From Mycteria americana (Eukaryota > Chordata > Aves > Ciconiiformes > Ciconiidae): a DNA stretch of 64,000 nt. A program made the translations under genes and the position numbers. The notes under the pieces were generated by a model. That model was not told where the DNA came from. It searched no databases and saw only the letters and a program-made list of their open reading frames with translations. The stretch covers positions 62,930,001-62,994,000 of the forward strand of contig NC_134369.1 in NCBI RefSeq assembly GCF_035582795.1, in the 5' to 3' direction. Shown in pieces: positions 38,601 through 48,303 of this stretch (position 1 is its first letter; each line of letters starts with the position of its first letter).

Positions 38601-41600
38601 ACGAGTTCTTCATAAACTACCAAATCAGAGTCACATGGCTTTATATTCTTAAAGTAAAGAGAATATTAGCTGCTAAATGTTAGTTGCTAAAGGTCATGGA
38701 ATTATAGTATGAGTAGCTTGCTCTTCAAGCACTATCTTGTCACTTCTTGTTCCTCCATTTACCGAATTGTTAACCAACATATTTAATGCCTCAGGGAATC
38801 TCCATCTTACTATTCTTTCCTTCCTAGTAGCTTTACAGATTTCCGTGAATGAAACAATAGAGATTTCACGTGTTGATTTCCTCAGTTAGTTTCATTTTAG
38901 CCATCTGGTGGTGATGTCACATATAATCACCTGTGTCTAACAAGCACCTGATAGTTTTCCTTCCTTGGGGACTGAAAGTACAATACACATATACATACCA
39001 GCTCTGTATCAGGCTGTATTTGTACTACAAACAGTGGTTTGCTATCATGATTCAGATAAACAGGAGACTAGTTCAGCTGTTTTAGCTACTTTAGATCACT
39101 TCCTGCAACTTTACTCATCCTCCCAATTAACATGAATACACATTTGGGTTTTTTCCCCAAGTTAGCCATTAAAGAGGTTAAGTAGGTTGGGCCCTGTGAC
39201 TAATGTTTCCTTGGCTCTTACTGTACTTTGCTGCTCCCCTAGAGTATTCCATAATACTTTATTAGCATGCAGCAGATACTCTGAGATTCCTAATTGTAGG
39301 ACAACACTTGAAAATGTTCTAGAAGTCTCAGAGCTCCACAATGAGAAATCCTGGCCATGAGTAAGACCCAGCATGGAGGGGCAAATACAGTAGTTGTACT
39401 GTAAAAAGACCACATCTTGCATTAGCATCAATTGTCATCATTAATACAGCTCCTTAATGCTGAGCTTTCATGTTCTGTATTGATTTAAAAAAAAAAAAAA
39501 TTACCAGTGCCACAGCAAAACTTGGTCAAGATGGTGCTGCAGTAATTGGATGAGGCTTTTCAACCTCTATAGGAGTCTATTGTTCCACTAACATTGCAAA
39601 GGTAGTAAACAGTCAGTTTTTGTCATTGCAGATGCCTTATCACAGGCAACAAATGAAAAATGCAGTTGCTGAACTATTTTACTACACAAAGTTTAAATGT
39701 AATCCTCTAGTTTTAGAAATGTCAGCAATATAAAGAGGCAGCAGCTAAATGGAAGCAGCATGATCTGTCAATAGCAGTAAGCATTTCCTCCAACAGTGTT
39801 TAATTGTGAATCATGATGAATATAACCTCCAGGGATTAAAGTCCCCATCTTAAATAGTCATTTACATAGAAAATGGGTTTGTTCAGGAGCTGAGGCTTGT
39901 CTATATATAGACACTTACCTCGAACAAGAAAAGCTTTTTGTTTTAAGTTAGCTTTAGAAATCACCTTAGCTAAATTAGAAAAAAAGCACATATTCTAAAA
40001 TAAGACTATTCACTTCAAGGGTACTCCTTTGCAATGCTTCTCTACCTAGGGCTACACTCCAGATGCTAGTGCTGCAAGGAAAACAGATTACTCCTTCCAC
40101 ACCTCACTGTAAATAAGAAATGTCACTTATAATGCCTTATAATACCTAACTTTCCTCTGTTGTCTTTTATACTACCTGGTATGCTTCAGCGTAGAGGAGC
40201 AGAAAGTATATAGATAGTTCTACAGGTGTTACACATAATGGGTGTGTTGATTTCTGCTTTTGAGTCAAGCCGCTGACTGAAACTTAATTTCCTCCTTCTG
40301 TATCCTACTCCAGTAAAAAAAAAAAAGCTATTTAAACATAAACACCAGTTTTACTTCCCTTACCTTTTGCAGAGATTTGTGTTAAGAATCACAAACAGGA
40401 AGGAATATTCTGCAACCTTCATAGAAATTTCTGACAGAGATGCACTAACGAAGAACCAGTTACAGATAGCATTATATCAGTAGAAATTGTAGTTTTCGTG
40501 ACACAGACATTACTGCCCATATGTACTTTCTTTCCCTACTAGAAAATCAAGCAAGTCAGATATCAAGAAGTGTTAAGAGTTGAAGTAGGTTACGTTTACC
40601 TAAAAGTGCAGTTAACTGTGCTCCAAGGGCAGGTTAGCAGAAGCTCCTCTTGCTTTTCAATTAACATCTAGGAGATCAGACAGCATGTTGATGTAGCTCA
40701 GTCCCACTGGGCTAGGTTCTAGCTAAGGTGAAGCCAATCCTGCAGTGATTAATGTTTTTTCCCTAGTTTGTTTTCTTCAGCTCTGTAATTGAAAATTGCT
40801 AAAGCAGGTCATTTGAAGTATGTGTATTATCTTAGGAACTATAACTTAGTGATCATAAATTTGCATTACAAATACACATATAGCTCCTTACCTGGCATAA
40901 ATTTTCAATCTGAACCACTTATTAACTATACCACAACTCTGACCCACCCTGTAATCACCACTGGCCTAGTATCTGTTCATCTGAAGCTCCATTTTCTTCT
41001 AGTTTTTATCCTCTGTTCCCTTCCTCTGGCTGTTTTTGGTTTTATGTAAAGAAACAAATAGTGAGTTCTTTCTACTTCTCATTCATTCTTCTGTGGTGAG
41101 GAAACACTGAAAAACCAATATAGAAATGATGAAAGTGTTGAAAGAATCAGCTAAAACATATCAAGGGAAGATGCAACAACAAGGAAAACTGAAGGTGGAA
41201 GAAATGTCAAGAATGCATGAAAGAGAGATGTCACCTATTCTTTTCAAACTGAGCAATGCTATACCTGCCTTTTTTAAAAAAGCTTTCAGAGAAATAGGAC
41301 TGGTAGTTTTACTCTACTCATAGTATGTATGGCTATTAAGCTTAAGCAGAAGTGTAAATTTAAAGAAATTAAAGGCAGCACCATGTTTGGAATGTTTACC
41401 ACATTTACCATCAGCAAGTAAGGTTATCAAGCTCCTGAGTATTCAAATACAAAATATTTAAGTTATGGCCAGATACTGCAGTCAGAGAATTGAAAAGCAA
41501 AACTTTAATCAAGCTGAAAGATTTAAGATGTTTCAGTGAAGTAGTTAAAAAGATGTATGTAAGCATTAAGTCATTAAAATGACTTAAGCCTCTTAATCTT

Positions 41601-42581
41601 CTCAAAAGCAGATTAGGCTAAATTTAAACAAGACATGAAGTCCAGTTTTGGTTTTATACACTATGTATCCCTGGTCCAGAATTCAGTATGTACAGTTCTG
41701 AAAACTGATTTTCGTATGATAATATAGGTTCCTAGAGTCTCCAAAATATAATACTAGCTGTGGAGTTACTTTAACAGCTATCTGCAAAAACCACTAATGA
41801 CCCATCCTAGTAATACATATATTACTTCAAAGAGTTTTCTTTTTTCCTGAAAATTTAGAAGTCAGTTAAATGTTTGTTTATGCTCATATTAACTGCTGCC
41901 ACAGTGCGTGATTTCATTATTCCCTTTAAATTCTGAGATTTTCATAAGCTCAAATGGCAGATGAGGTCCCACATAACGTCAATTTTCTCATATAATATGG
42001 GCATGTTATTACTTACTCCTTTGCAAAATTTGTGACTAAAGAAAGACCTTTCAGAATAATTCTTTAGCTCTACTGAATATGAAGGACAAAAAAAGATAGT
42101 TGCCAATAATGTACTTTTTAAAAACCTCTGTAAGCGTTTTGTGTGGTTTTAATAACAATACAGTGTTTGCTTTTAAACCTTGCAGAGCTAAGAACTCTAA
42201 AGAAATGTAAGGTTTTAGAAAAAACTTTTTGTACCCTTAATTATTGCACCACAAGTTGACAAAAAGCTGAGAATTAGGTCCTCACATTCAGCATACTATT
42301 AAATTACATTTAAAAATTAAATGGAGTATTTCAAAAGTTCTAGCCAAAAGAGATATCATGAGAAAAAAAAGAGAGGCTTAATGCTATTGTAAGAAATGTT
42401 GGCTAATTGTATTAAGAAGTTTAGTTATAGAAATTTGGTCTTTTTCAAAGCACTATTGAAAAAGTTTAACATGGAACTTGGAAGAACTGTAGAAAACAAA
42501 AAATGCTTATTCTAAAAATTAGTTAACAATACACTCCAGCATACTTTGTCCAACATGTTTAATTCCTTGTTGCTCAGTGGA

Positions 42582-42587
42582 TTTATT
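42582..42587 (-). terminator. ATP5MJ: ATP5MJ polyadenylation signal AATAAA
   Basis: TTTATT on the plus strand gives AATAAA on the minus strand 128 bases past the ATP5MJ stop codon. Cleavage is expected near 42,560-42,570, giving a short 3'-UTR in keeping with this small gene. No nearer canonical hexamer was seen. Confidence 0.65.
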
Positions 42588-42714
42588 CTTTCTCTAATTA
42601 CAGCAGATGGATCAGGTACAGTTTTAGAATTAACTTCCCTATGGTTGTAAGTTGCTTCATTTACAGTAAAGATGACGAACCACCAGATTCATACTCCAAG
42701 AAGAGAAGAGGTCT

Positions 42715-42740
42715 TTAATGATGGCCAGCACCAGAGGACT
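42715..42740 (-). CDS. ATP5MJ: ATP5MJ last coding exon
   Basis: On the minus strand, acceptor GTCTTTGTTTCAG is followed by 26 coding bases ending in CATCATTAA. Joined in phase to the micro-exon at 43,659-43,639 they give DKSSGAGHH and a stop, matching the small-residue/GHH ending of the human protein. The three coding exons total 171 nt, that is 56 residues plus stop, against 58 in human. The 3'-UTR continues to about 42,565. The long plus-strand open frame over 42,672-42,998 is antisense to this exon and its intron. Confidence 0.9.
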
Positions 42741-43638
42741 CTGAAACAAAGACATGATTTAGACTGTTCAAACAGTAGAGCAAATCAATTCAAGAACGTA
42801 GTTCAGAACCTAGAACAGGCAACTGTATCTACATCTGAGCACAAGAACTGGCAGATTCAGCTGCCCTGTCAACTAAAACAAAACCCTCAAACTACATACA
42901 TAAACTTGGCCAATACTAAAAATCCTCTTTCCCAAGTTTTAAAGCACTATTCTAGGCAAACATCCATTCTTCCTCAGTTTTGGTATGGTTCTTTCTAAAT
43001 TAAACTTTGTTTATGCTATTATCCTTAAGTCTACTTGGCAGTATTTTCACTAATTACACATTTTAAAAATGTAAATAATGTTTGCATATACAAATTCAAC
43101 TGGGAGCAAATGGGCTATCCATCATGGTGCAGAAAGCTAACTGAGATACAGCAGCTCATAAAAATTAAATTCCAATGTGATGTCAGAAGAAACTGTCCAT
43201 AAATATCTAAACACTATTTTATAGAACATATAAAAATACAAATTCAAATATTAGTTTAAACTTCTTAGTTTCTTGACAGCTACAATAGCAGCTACTCTTG
43301 AGATCGTGCTGATTTAAGTAATTCCATTAAATGGTTGTTACTATTATTTAAAATAATTCCTCCCCCCGCCACCGCCCCCAATCAAGGCATACAACTTCCA
43401 TTCTACTCCTAAGACCTATGCAAAGGACAATTTAAGACAGAGGTAACATCTGGGCAGATTCACAGATGTTTCTAGGTTATAAAACCATCAATACAACCAA
43501 AACTACATATTTTGAAGTAATCTTTAAACATTTTCTAAATCCGTAACTGAAATCCCAAACTTACGTAAAATATGCTGAGCTAATTTTTACTGCACTCATT
43601 TAAAAATTACAACAGGGTATTAGATATTTAATACTTAC
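42741..43638 (-). other. ATP5MJ: ATP5MJ intron 3
   Basis: An 898-nt intron bounded on the minus strand by donor GTAAGT (43,638-43,633) and acceptor CAG at 42,743-42,741. No other feature is recognised. A CCCCCCGCCACCGCCCCC patch sits near 43,364. Confidence 0.85.
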
Positions 43639-43659
43639 TATCTGCCACTGCTTTTTTGC
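43639..43659 (-). CDS. ATP5MJ: ATP5MJ 21-nt micro-exon
   Basis: On the minus strand the acceptor TTTTCTTTTTTTCCAG is followed by 21 bases encoding the GKKAVAD stretch, then a strong donor GTAAGT (43,638-43,633). It enters with two bases of a split Gly codon and leaves after the first base of a Lys codon. Splicing to 42,740 restores the conserved ending. If the donor is not used, translation ends four codons later as ...DSKY-stop, a possible alternative C-terminus (51 residues in total). Both ends fit the flanking phases. Confidence 0.88.
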
Positions 43660-45477
43660 CTGGAAAAAAAGAAAATCAAACTGAACAATGACAGTTTAAA
43701 AAAATATTTCCTATTTACTTTTTGCAGATAAACTTCAACTAGATTATGCTACTTATGATTTGCTAATTTAGCTTGAATAAGATTTAAAAAGTGTACAACA
43801 TGTACTTTCCGTGGTACATGTCAGTAAACATATTAATTTTTTAAAAGTTGTTTGTTTTTAACTAACCAAGACTCCACGCATTTAGAAATTGCAGTCATCA
43901 AGACTCCTACTGTAATTCAAAAGAAACGTATACAGAATGGTACTATTTTACATAATATACGGATATATACACACAACATATGAATGTAAATGGAAGTGAT
44001 AAGAATACAGTTTGCTTTAAAATCTTCCTTTGTAAGTAAAATAGCTTATTTTACATTCCCGTTGTAATTGTTCTCCTAAAATACTGATTCACAGTGATCA
44101 GACAAAAATAGATGGAAAAAATTCTTCATAAGGAAGACAGTCATAAGAGGCTGTGCAGTCTTCACCCTTGGAAATACTCATCTGAATTATGAATAAGGCC
44201 ATGAGCAACCTGACCTAACTTTGATCTAACTACTTTAAGCAGTGGTTTGGACCAGGTGAGCTCAAGAGGTCCCTTCCAATCCAAGTTATTCTACACCATA
44301 CTCTTCTGTAAATATATGTATTGTTTGCAAAACTGTTCCCCAAACTGCGGGAAGGGCTACAGCTATTAAAAGCTATTTTCACTTCAAAATAATGCTTAGC
44401 ATACAGTTGCCCCATATCAAGGTTTTGGCCCCCAAAACCCTGCCACATCTATTATCTAAATCACAAATGAAAATAAAAGTAGCATGACACGAACACAAAC
44501 TTGAAAGAGTCTGTCAATTTTGAATTCTCCTTGAAATTAAAGAAGTTAAAGCAAAAGTTAAACTATTTTTTTTCTCTCTCTGGCTGTTCAACAACTTATA
44601 TTTACTTAAGCTTCTAAGTGTAGTGTGACAGTTTTGGACATGCTACAAGCTATTTGGACAAAGCTAGAGAAACGTTGAGGTAACATCACTCAGCTGTTCC
44701 TGCAGTGAGGGGTTCCTTTCCCTGTCAAGTTTGTCTACGGTTTATAACATTTTGTTGTTCATGACAGCTAGTAAAGGGTTTGACTTGGCATTTTTTCAGC
44801 ATAGCCTAAACTGAAGAACAGGACTGTTAAGACACCATAATCTGTTGTACCCTTCCACTTTGAGGGACCTGGCCCACTCGAATTTATTATTTTTACATTA
44901 GATGCTCTGTTTCTTCCTCTGAGAAAGTGATCCAGTATCAGCAAGTAACATTTTAATGTTCAGTGATGTACCTCACATTTTGAGATGCATCAGCCAAAAA
45001 TAAACGAAGTGCTTTAACTTTCACAAGTTCACATCAGAAAACCTTTTAAAAACTGTATTTTTTTGCAGATCTTGAGCAAAAACCCAAAAACATAAGGATT
45101 CTAAAAAAATTTCTAATCAAAGTAAGTTCTAGTTCAGAACAGTCTTACATTCCCCTTCAGGACAAATCTATAGGAGAAGCCTCTGGCTATATGTTGCAAG
45201 TTAGATGTGTGTTTTTAAAACCAATTTCTACGTTACCTAATCTCATAACGTAGGCACAGTTACACTGGCATTTGAGTATTTTTGTTACTGTAACCTTCTA
45301 CACTGAGCATATTAAAACATCTAAATTTTTAGGGCAAAGACCTGGCCTTAAGTAGGAGTGTTAATTTCTTATTTGCTGGATATTTTCAATGACTGATTTC
45401 TAACTGTTAAGCATATTCTCATCTATAAACCTTATCTATAAAGTAACAGCTAATTTAGACTATAATGTGTAACTTAC
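43660..45477 (-). other. ATP5MJ: ATP5MJ intron 2
   Basis: A 1.8-kb intron between donor GTAAGT (45,477-45,472) and the micro-exon acceptor. It contains a CR1 3' tail at about 44,195-44,292, listed separately. Otherwise it is AT-rich with nothing recognised. Confidence 0.85.
44195..44292 (+). mobile_element. CR1 3'-end relic
   Basis: The plus strand reads ATGAGCAACCTGACCTAACT, later GTGGTTTGGACCAGGTGAGC and CAAGAGGTCCCTTCCAATCC. This is the familiar CR1 3' end (GAGCAACCTGATCTAG, TTGGACTAGATGACC, AGGTCCCTTCCAACC) with substitutions. Only about 100 bases remain, so it is a strongly 5'-truncated copy, oriented opposite to ATP5MJ. The terminal ATTCTATG repeats are eroded to ATTCTACACC. Confidence 0.8.
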
Positions 45478-45601
45478 CACCATATGAAATTTTGTAATAG
45501 ACGTAAGCTGTTAACGCTACACCAACCCATATTTCTTGATACACGGTAGTGAAGTAGAATTTCATGGCTCTCCATGACTTTGGAAGCATGGTCTGCACCA
45601 T
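45478..45601 (-). CDS. ATP5MJ: ATP5MJ (6.8-kDa mitochondrial proteolipid), start exon
   Basis: ATP5MJ (C14orf2, MP68) is a small inner-membrane protein associated with the membrane part of mitochondrial ATP synthase. There it helps stabilise the enzyme and its oligomers. This exon holds the start codon (45,601-45,599), placed immediately after the acceptor CAG, and 41 codons plus one base. The product begins MVQTMLPKSWRAMKFYFTTV and continues with YQEIWVGVALTAYVYYKISY, where human has the near-identical YQEIWIG motif. Residues from about 25 to 38 form the single membrane helix, and basic residues flank it. Donor GTAAGT is at 45,477-45,472. The 5'-UTR is in a separate exon near 47,241-47,330. 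The neighbour on the right, TDRD9, is divergent. Confidence 0.95.
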
Positions 45602-47240
45602 CTGAAAATTATAAGAAGTTTTGCCATGGTGAGTTTTGCAACTGTATTCTTACCTGCTATATTTTTAATATATACACACATACATATATTTATGTATATA
45701 CATACTCCTGATATATATCAGCAGCAGTTTACAGGTTAAAAAAAATCCCCCAACATGCAAAAGTACTTATTCCAAAGCAAAGTAATGAAAATTCAGAGTT
45801 GAGGTTACAATTTATGGGCTAAGACAATAAAAAATAATAAGTTACAGCTGATGAAAAGGTTCAAAGATGACTCAATAGAGCATTTACGGAGTAGCAATAG
45901 CTAGGCTCCTCTCTTCGTATCAGGGACAGCTTTTTTTTTTTTTTCATGTTTCCAGATTCTCTCAAGAAGAAAGCCTCATTGCAGATAAGCTAGAGAGGCT
46001 CCTTCCTTGCACTACCAGGTTAGTTTCCCTCCCTCCCCCACAGCTAAGATGTCTCTCCCAACATGGTAATTTCTACTCAAAATAGCAAAATAAATAATGA
46101 TAAGCTACAGAATTCATGATTTATCATGAATATTTTACTTTAAAAATATGCCCCAAGAGCAAGAAACCTATCGATGGTTTTTTTCCTTTCTATGCAGCTT
46201 TGTTAGACAAACAGAAATCTGTACAATGTTTTAAAATAAAGCTTACCCTAACTCCCATACAACGTTAGTACACATTTGCACCATATTGCACTGAAATACT
46301 ACATGTTCTACTGTCTTACATACAGCACTTCACCCCAATAAAGTCACTATTTACACTTATTACAACCCAATAAAGTCAGCTATATACACATACAGACAGT
46401 ATATGGTAAACCAGAGTCCCAGGAAAGAAAAGCAGATTTAAACTTCTATGAGGTAATGCTTGCTTACTTATTTACCATTACTAGATGTAAAGCATCCTTT
46501 GGCAGGCATCAAAGAGAAAAGGATGCAAGGGTGGTAGCCAACGTCAAAACAACTGGAAAAATCTAGGTGCTTCTTAAAGAATGAAAGCCTCTTCATGGTA
46601 ATTAATGTATAGACAAACCCACATTTACATTTACTTGTTTATGGACAGACATTTCAATCAAATTTATTATTCTGGATAGATTTCCTAAAACAGTGTTGTG
46701 CTTTCACCAATACTATTAAGAACACTGCACGTCCCCCAAAGTTTCCAATATTTACAGTTTCAGATGAATGGTGCCATAATAGCAGTAATTCTGCAATAGC
46801 AGAATATTAAGACATACTAACAAACAAGGAGACTGAATAGAAAGGAAGAAAAGGATTTTCCCACCACTACAAAACACAGAGAATAAGCAATCCTATTTCC
46901 AATTAACACCCTGCTAAAACCCGGCAGAGACCTTGAAGAAGGCCTCGGTGGACGCGACATTGTTCAGGCCTTTTTTCTAAAGTCTATCCGGAACAACGTT
47001 GAATTTTTCTCACTGATCTCCCCGCCATGACCCCACCGCAGCCCGGGGAACCTGCCGCCCGCCCGGGCCCTGACCCACACAGCTCCTTCCGTGGGGGGGT
47101 GGGGGGGTAACGGCAGAGCTCGAGCGCCGCGCCTGCCCGCCCCGGCCCCCTTTCCCAGGCTGAACCACAACTGCCTCCCCGAGACACCCCTGAGCGATGC
47201 TCGCCAACAACCGGTAGCACTCGCCTGGGCCGAAACCCAC
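45602..47240 (-). other. ATP5MJ: ATP5MJ intron 1
   Basis: A 1.6-kb intron in the 5'-UTR, bounded by donor GTGGGT (47,240-47,235) and acceptor TTATAATTTTCAG at 45,604-45,602. It holds an imperfect pair of CCCAATAAAGTCA repeats near 46,332-46,390, a T15 run near 45,931, and the edge of the CpG island after 46,930. Confidence 0.75.
46332..46390. repeat. Imperfect CCCAATAAAGTCA duplication
   Basis: Two similar pieces of about 25 bases, CCCCAATAAAGTCACTATTT and ACCCAATAAAGTCAGCTATA, occur about 33 bases apart. This looks like a small local duplication with some divergence. Confidence 0.6.
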
Positions 47241-47330
47241 CGTTAGAGCCGGGAGCGCGAGCGCTGCCAGCGAAGGTCACCGAGCGCGGACGGCCTCCGC
47301 TACCGCCGCGGGGGATGCTGGGAAAGGACG
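47241..47330 (-). other. ATP5MJ: ATP5MJ 5'-UTR exon (left end firm, right end approximate)
   Basis: On the minus strand, CpG-rich sequence ends at CTCTAACG before donor GTGGGT (47,240-47,235). This is the first good donor upstream of the coding start exon, which itself begins exactly at the ATG, so an upstream leader exon is required. The transcription start is a guess placed just inside the ZNF143-like motif. Confidence 0.6.
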
Positions 47331-48136
47331 CGTCAACGAGCGAAGGTATCGGACCAAGACAGGCGCCGCCGCGGCGCAGCGCCCCCTACGGCTGCGGAGG
47401 ACCTCCGCGCCCCGCCTGCGACCGGCCCGAGCTCCGCGCCACCGCTCCTCGTGCCCTGGCGCGCGCGGGGGAAGCAGTCTGGCGCGACACAGAAGTCCCG
47501 GTCCTCAGAGAGTTCACGTGGCTGTAGAAATCCACACTCAGCCCCAGGGTCCGTCTCCCACAGTGTTTTGCCCATTCTGCACCTCACCCCTGCTTCCTGA
47601 GAAGGGAGCACAGCGAGCGTCCTGGGCAAGGAACAATGCCGGGAAGGGCCTGTCGCAAGTCTTTTATGTGGTGTGTCGCTCAGAGAACAGCTTGTCCTGG
47701 AGGACCGGGAGGCACCCGCTGGGTCAGATTCAGGCGGGCTGAGGCGTCTACGCGCCTGGGGGCCACTTCCTCCAGGCGACGGGTAGCACAGGGCGACTGG
47801 GATTCCAGAGCAGCTCTCGGCCATTGTTCCGTGGGTGTGAGGGGGAAACTGACTGCGCCACGCCTCTCGTGGCTGAGAAGGGAGGGAGGGAGCCTTATCC
47901 TGGGAATAGCACCGGCGGGACAGGTGGCGGTTTGCCAAGCTCGCCGCTCGGCGGGCTTCTCGGCAACGAGGGCGGCTGCTGCCCTTCGCCGGCAACAGCA
48001 GCGCGAGGCGCCTGGCCGTTGTCTCACGTGCCAGGGGCGGGGCCGGGCCGAGGGCGGGAAGAGGGTGCAGGCATGCGCGCGCGGGGCGGGAGCTGTGGCG
48101 CGAGGTGCGGGCCGTGAGTTGCGTGCTGCGGCCATC

Positions 48137-48303
48137 ATGCTGCGGAAGCTCACCGGGGAGCAAATCAGCGAGTGGTTCACCATCGGCAAAGCCGTGACCG
48201 CCGTCGAGTTCTTGGGCGAGGAGGTGCCGGCCGGTGCCAGGCGCAGTCCCCCCTGCCGCCCTGCGGGCTCCCTCGCCGCGCGGGAGCCGTTAACAGCTGC
48301 GGG
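48137..48303 (+). CDS. TDRD9: TDRD9 first coding exon
   Basis: TDRD9 is a germline DEAH-box helicase with a Tudor domain. It acts in the piRNA pathway to silence transposons and is needed for male meiosis in mammals. The exon starts MLRKLTGEQISEWFTIGKAV and continues TAVEFLG, close to the human start MLRKLTIEQINDWFTIGKTV that I recall. The ATG has A at -3. After residue 27 the sequence becomes a GC-rich, low-conservation linker. I end the exon at donor GTGAGC (48,304) in phase 2 after 55 codons. An earlier GTGCCG just after GEE is a weaker alternative. Helicase and Tudor exons are not in this window. The frame stays open upstream to 47,636, but similarity supports this ATG. Confidence 0.92.

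Larger units (their letters stand above)
29761..42564. other. Intergenic region between PPP1R13B and ATP5MJ
   Basis: About 12.8 kb of AT-rich DNA with no gene I recognise. It contains a weak candidate plus-strand spliced gene (30,036-31,369, listed separately), an (AT)n microsatellite (35,609-35,663) and a perfect inverted repeat (35,174-35,210). As I recall, human has a long non-coding RNA (LINC00637) in this interval, so a non-coding transcript would not be surprising. The rest shows only short chance open frames. Confidence 0.7.

Noticed and set aside
42672-42998. 108-codon plus-strand open frame with plausible-looking protein, and a 12-nt exon candidate at 42,604-42,615 that would splice to it in phase
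   Set aside because: The frame is antisense to the last coding exon of ATP5MJ (42,740-42,715) and its intron, and the micro-exon candidate lies in the ATP5MJ 3'-UTR region. The phase match appears to be chance.
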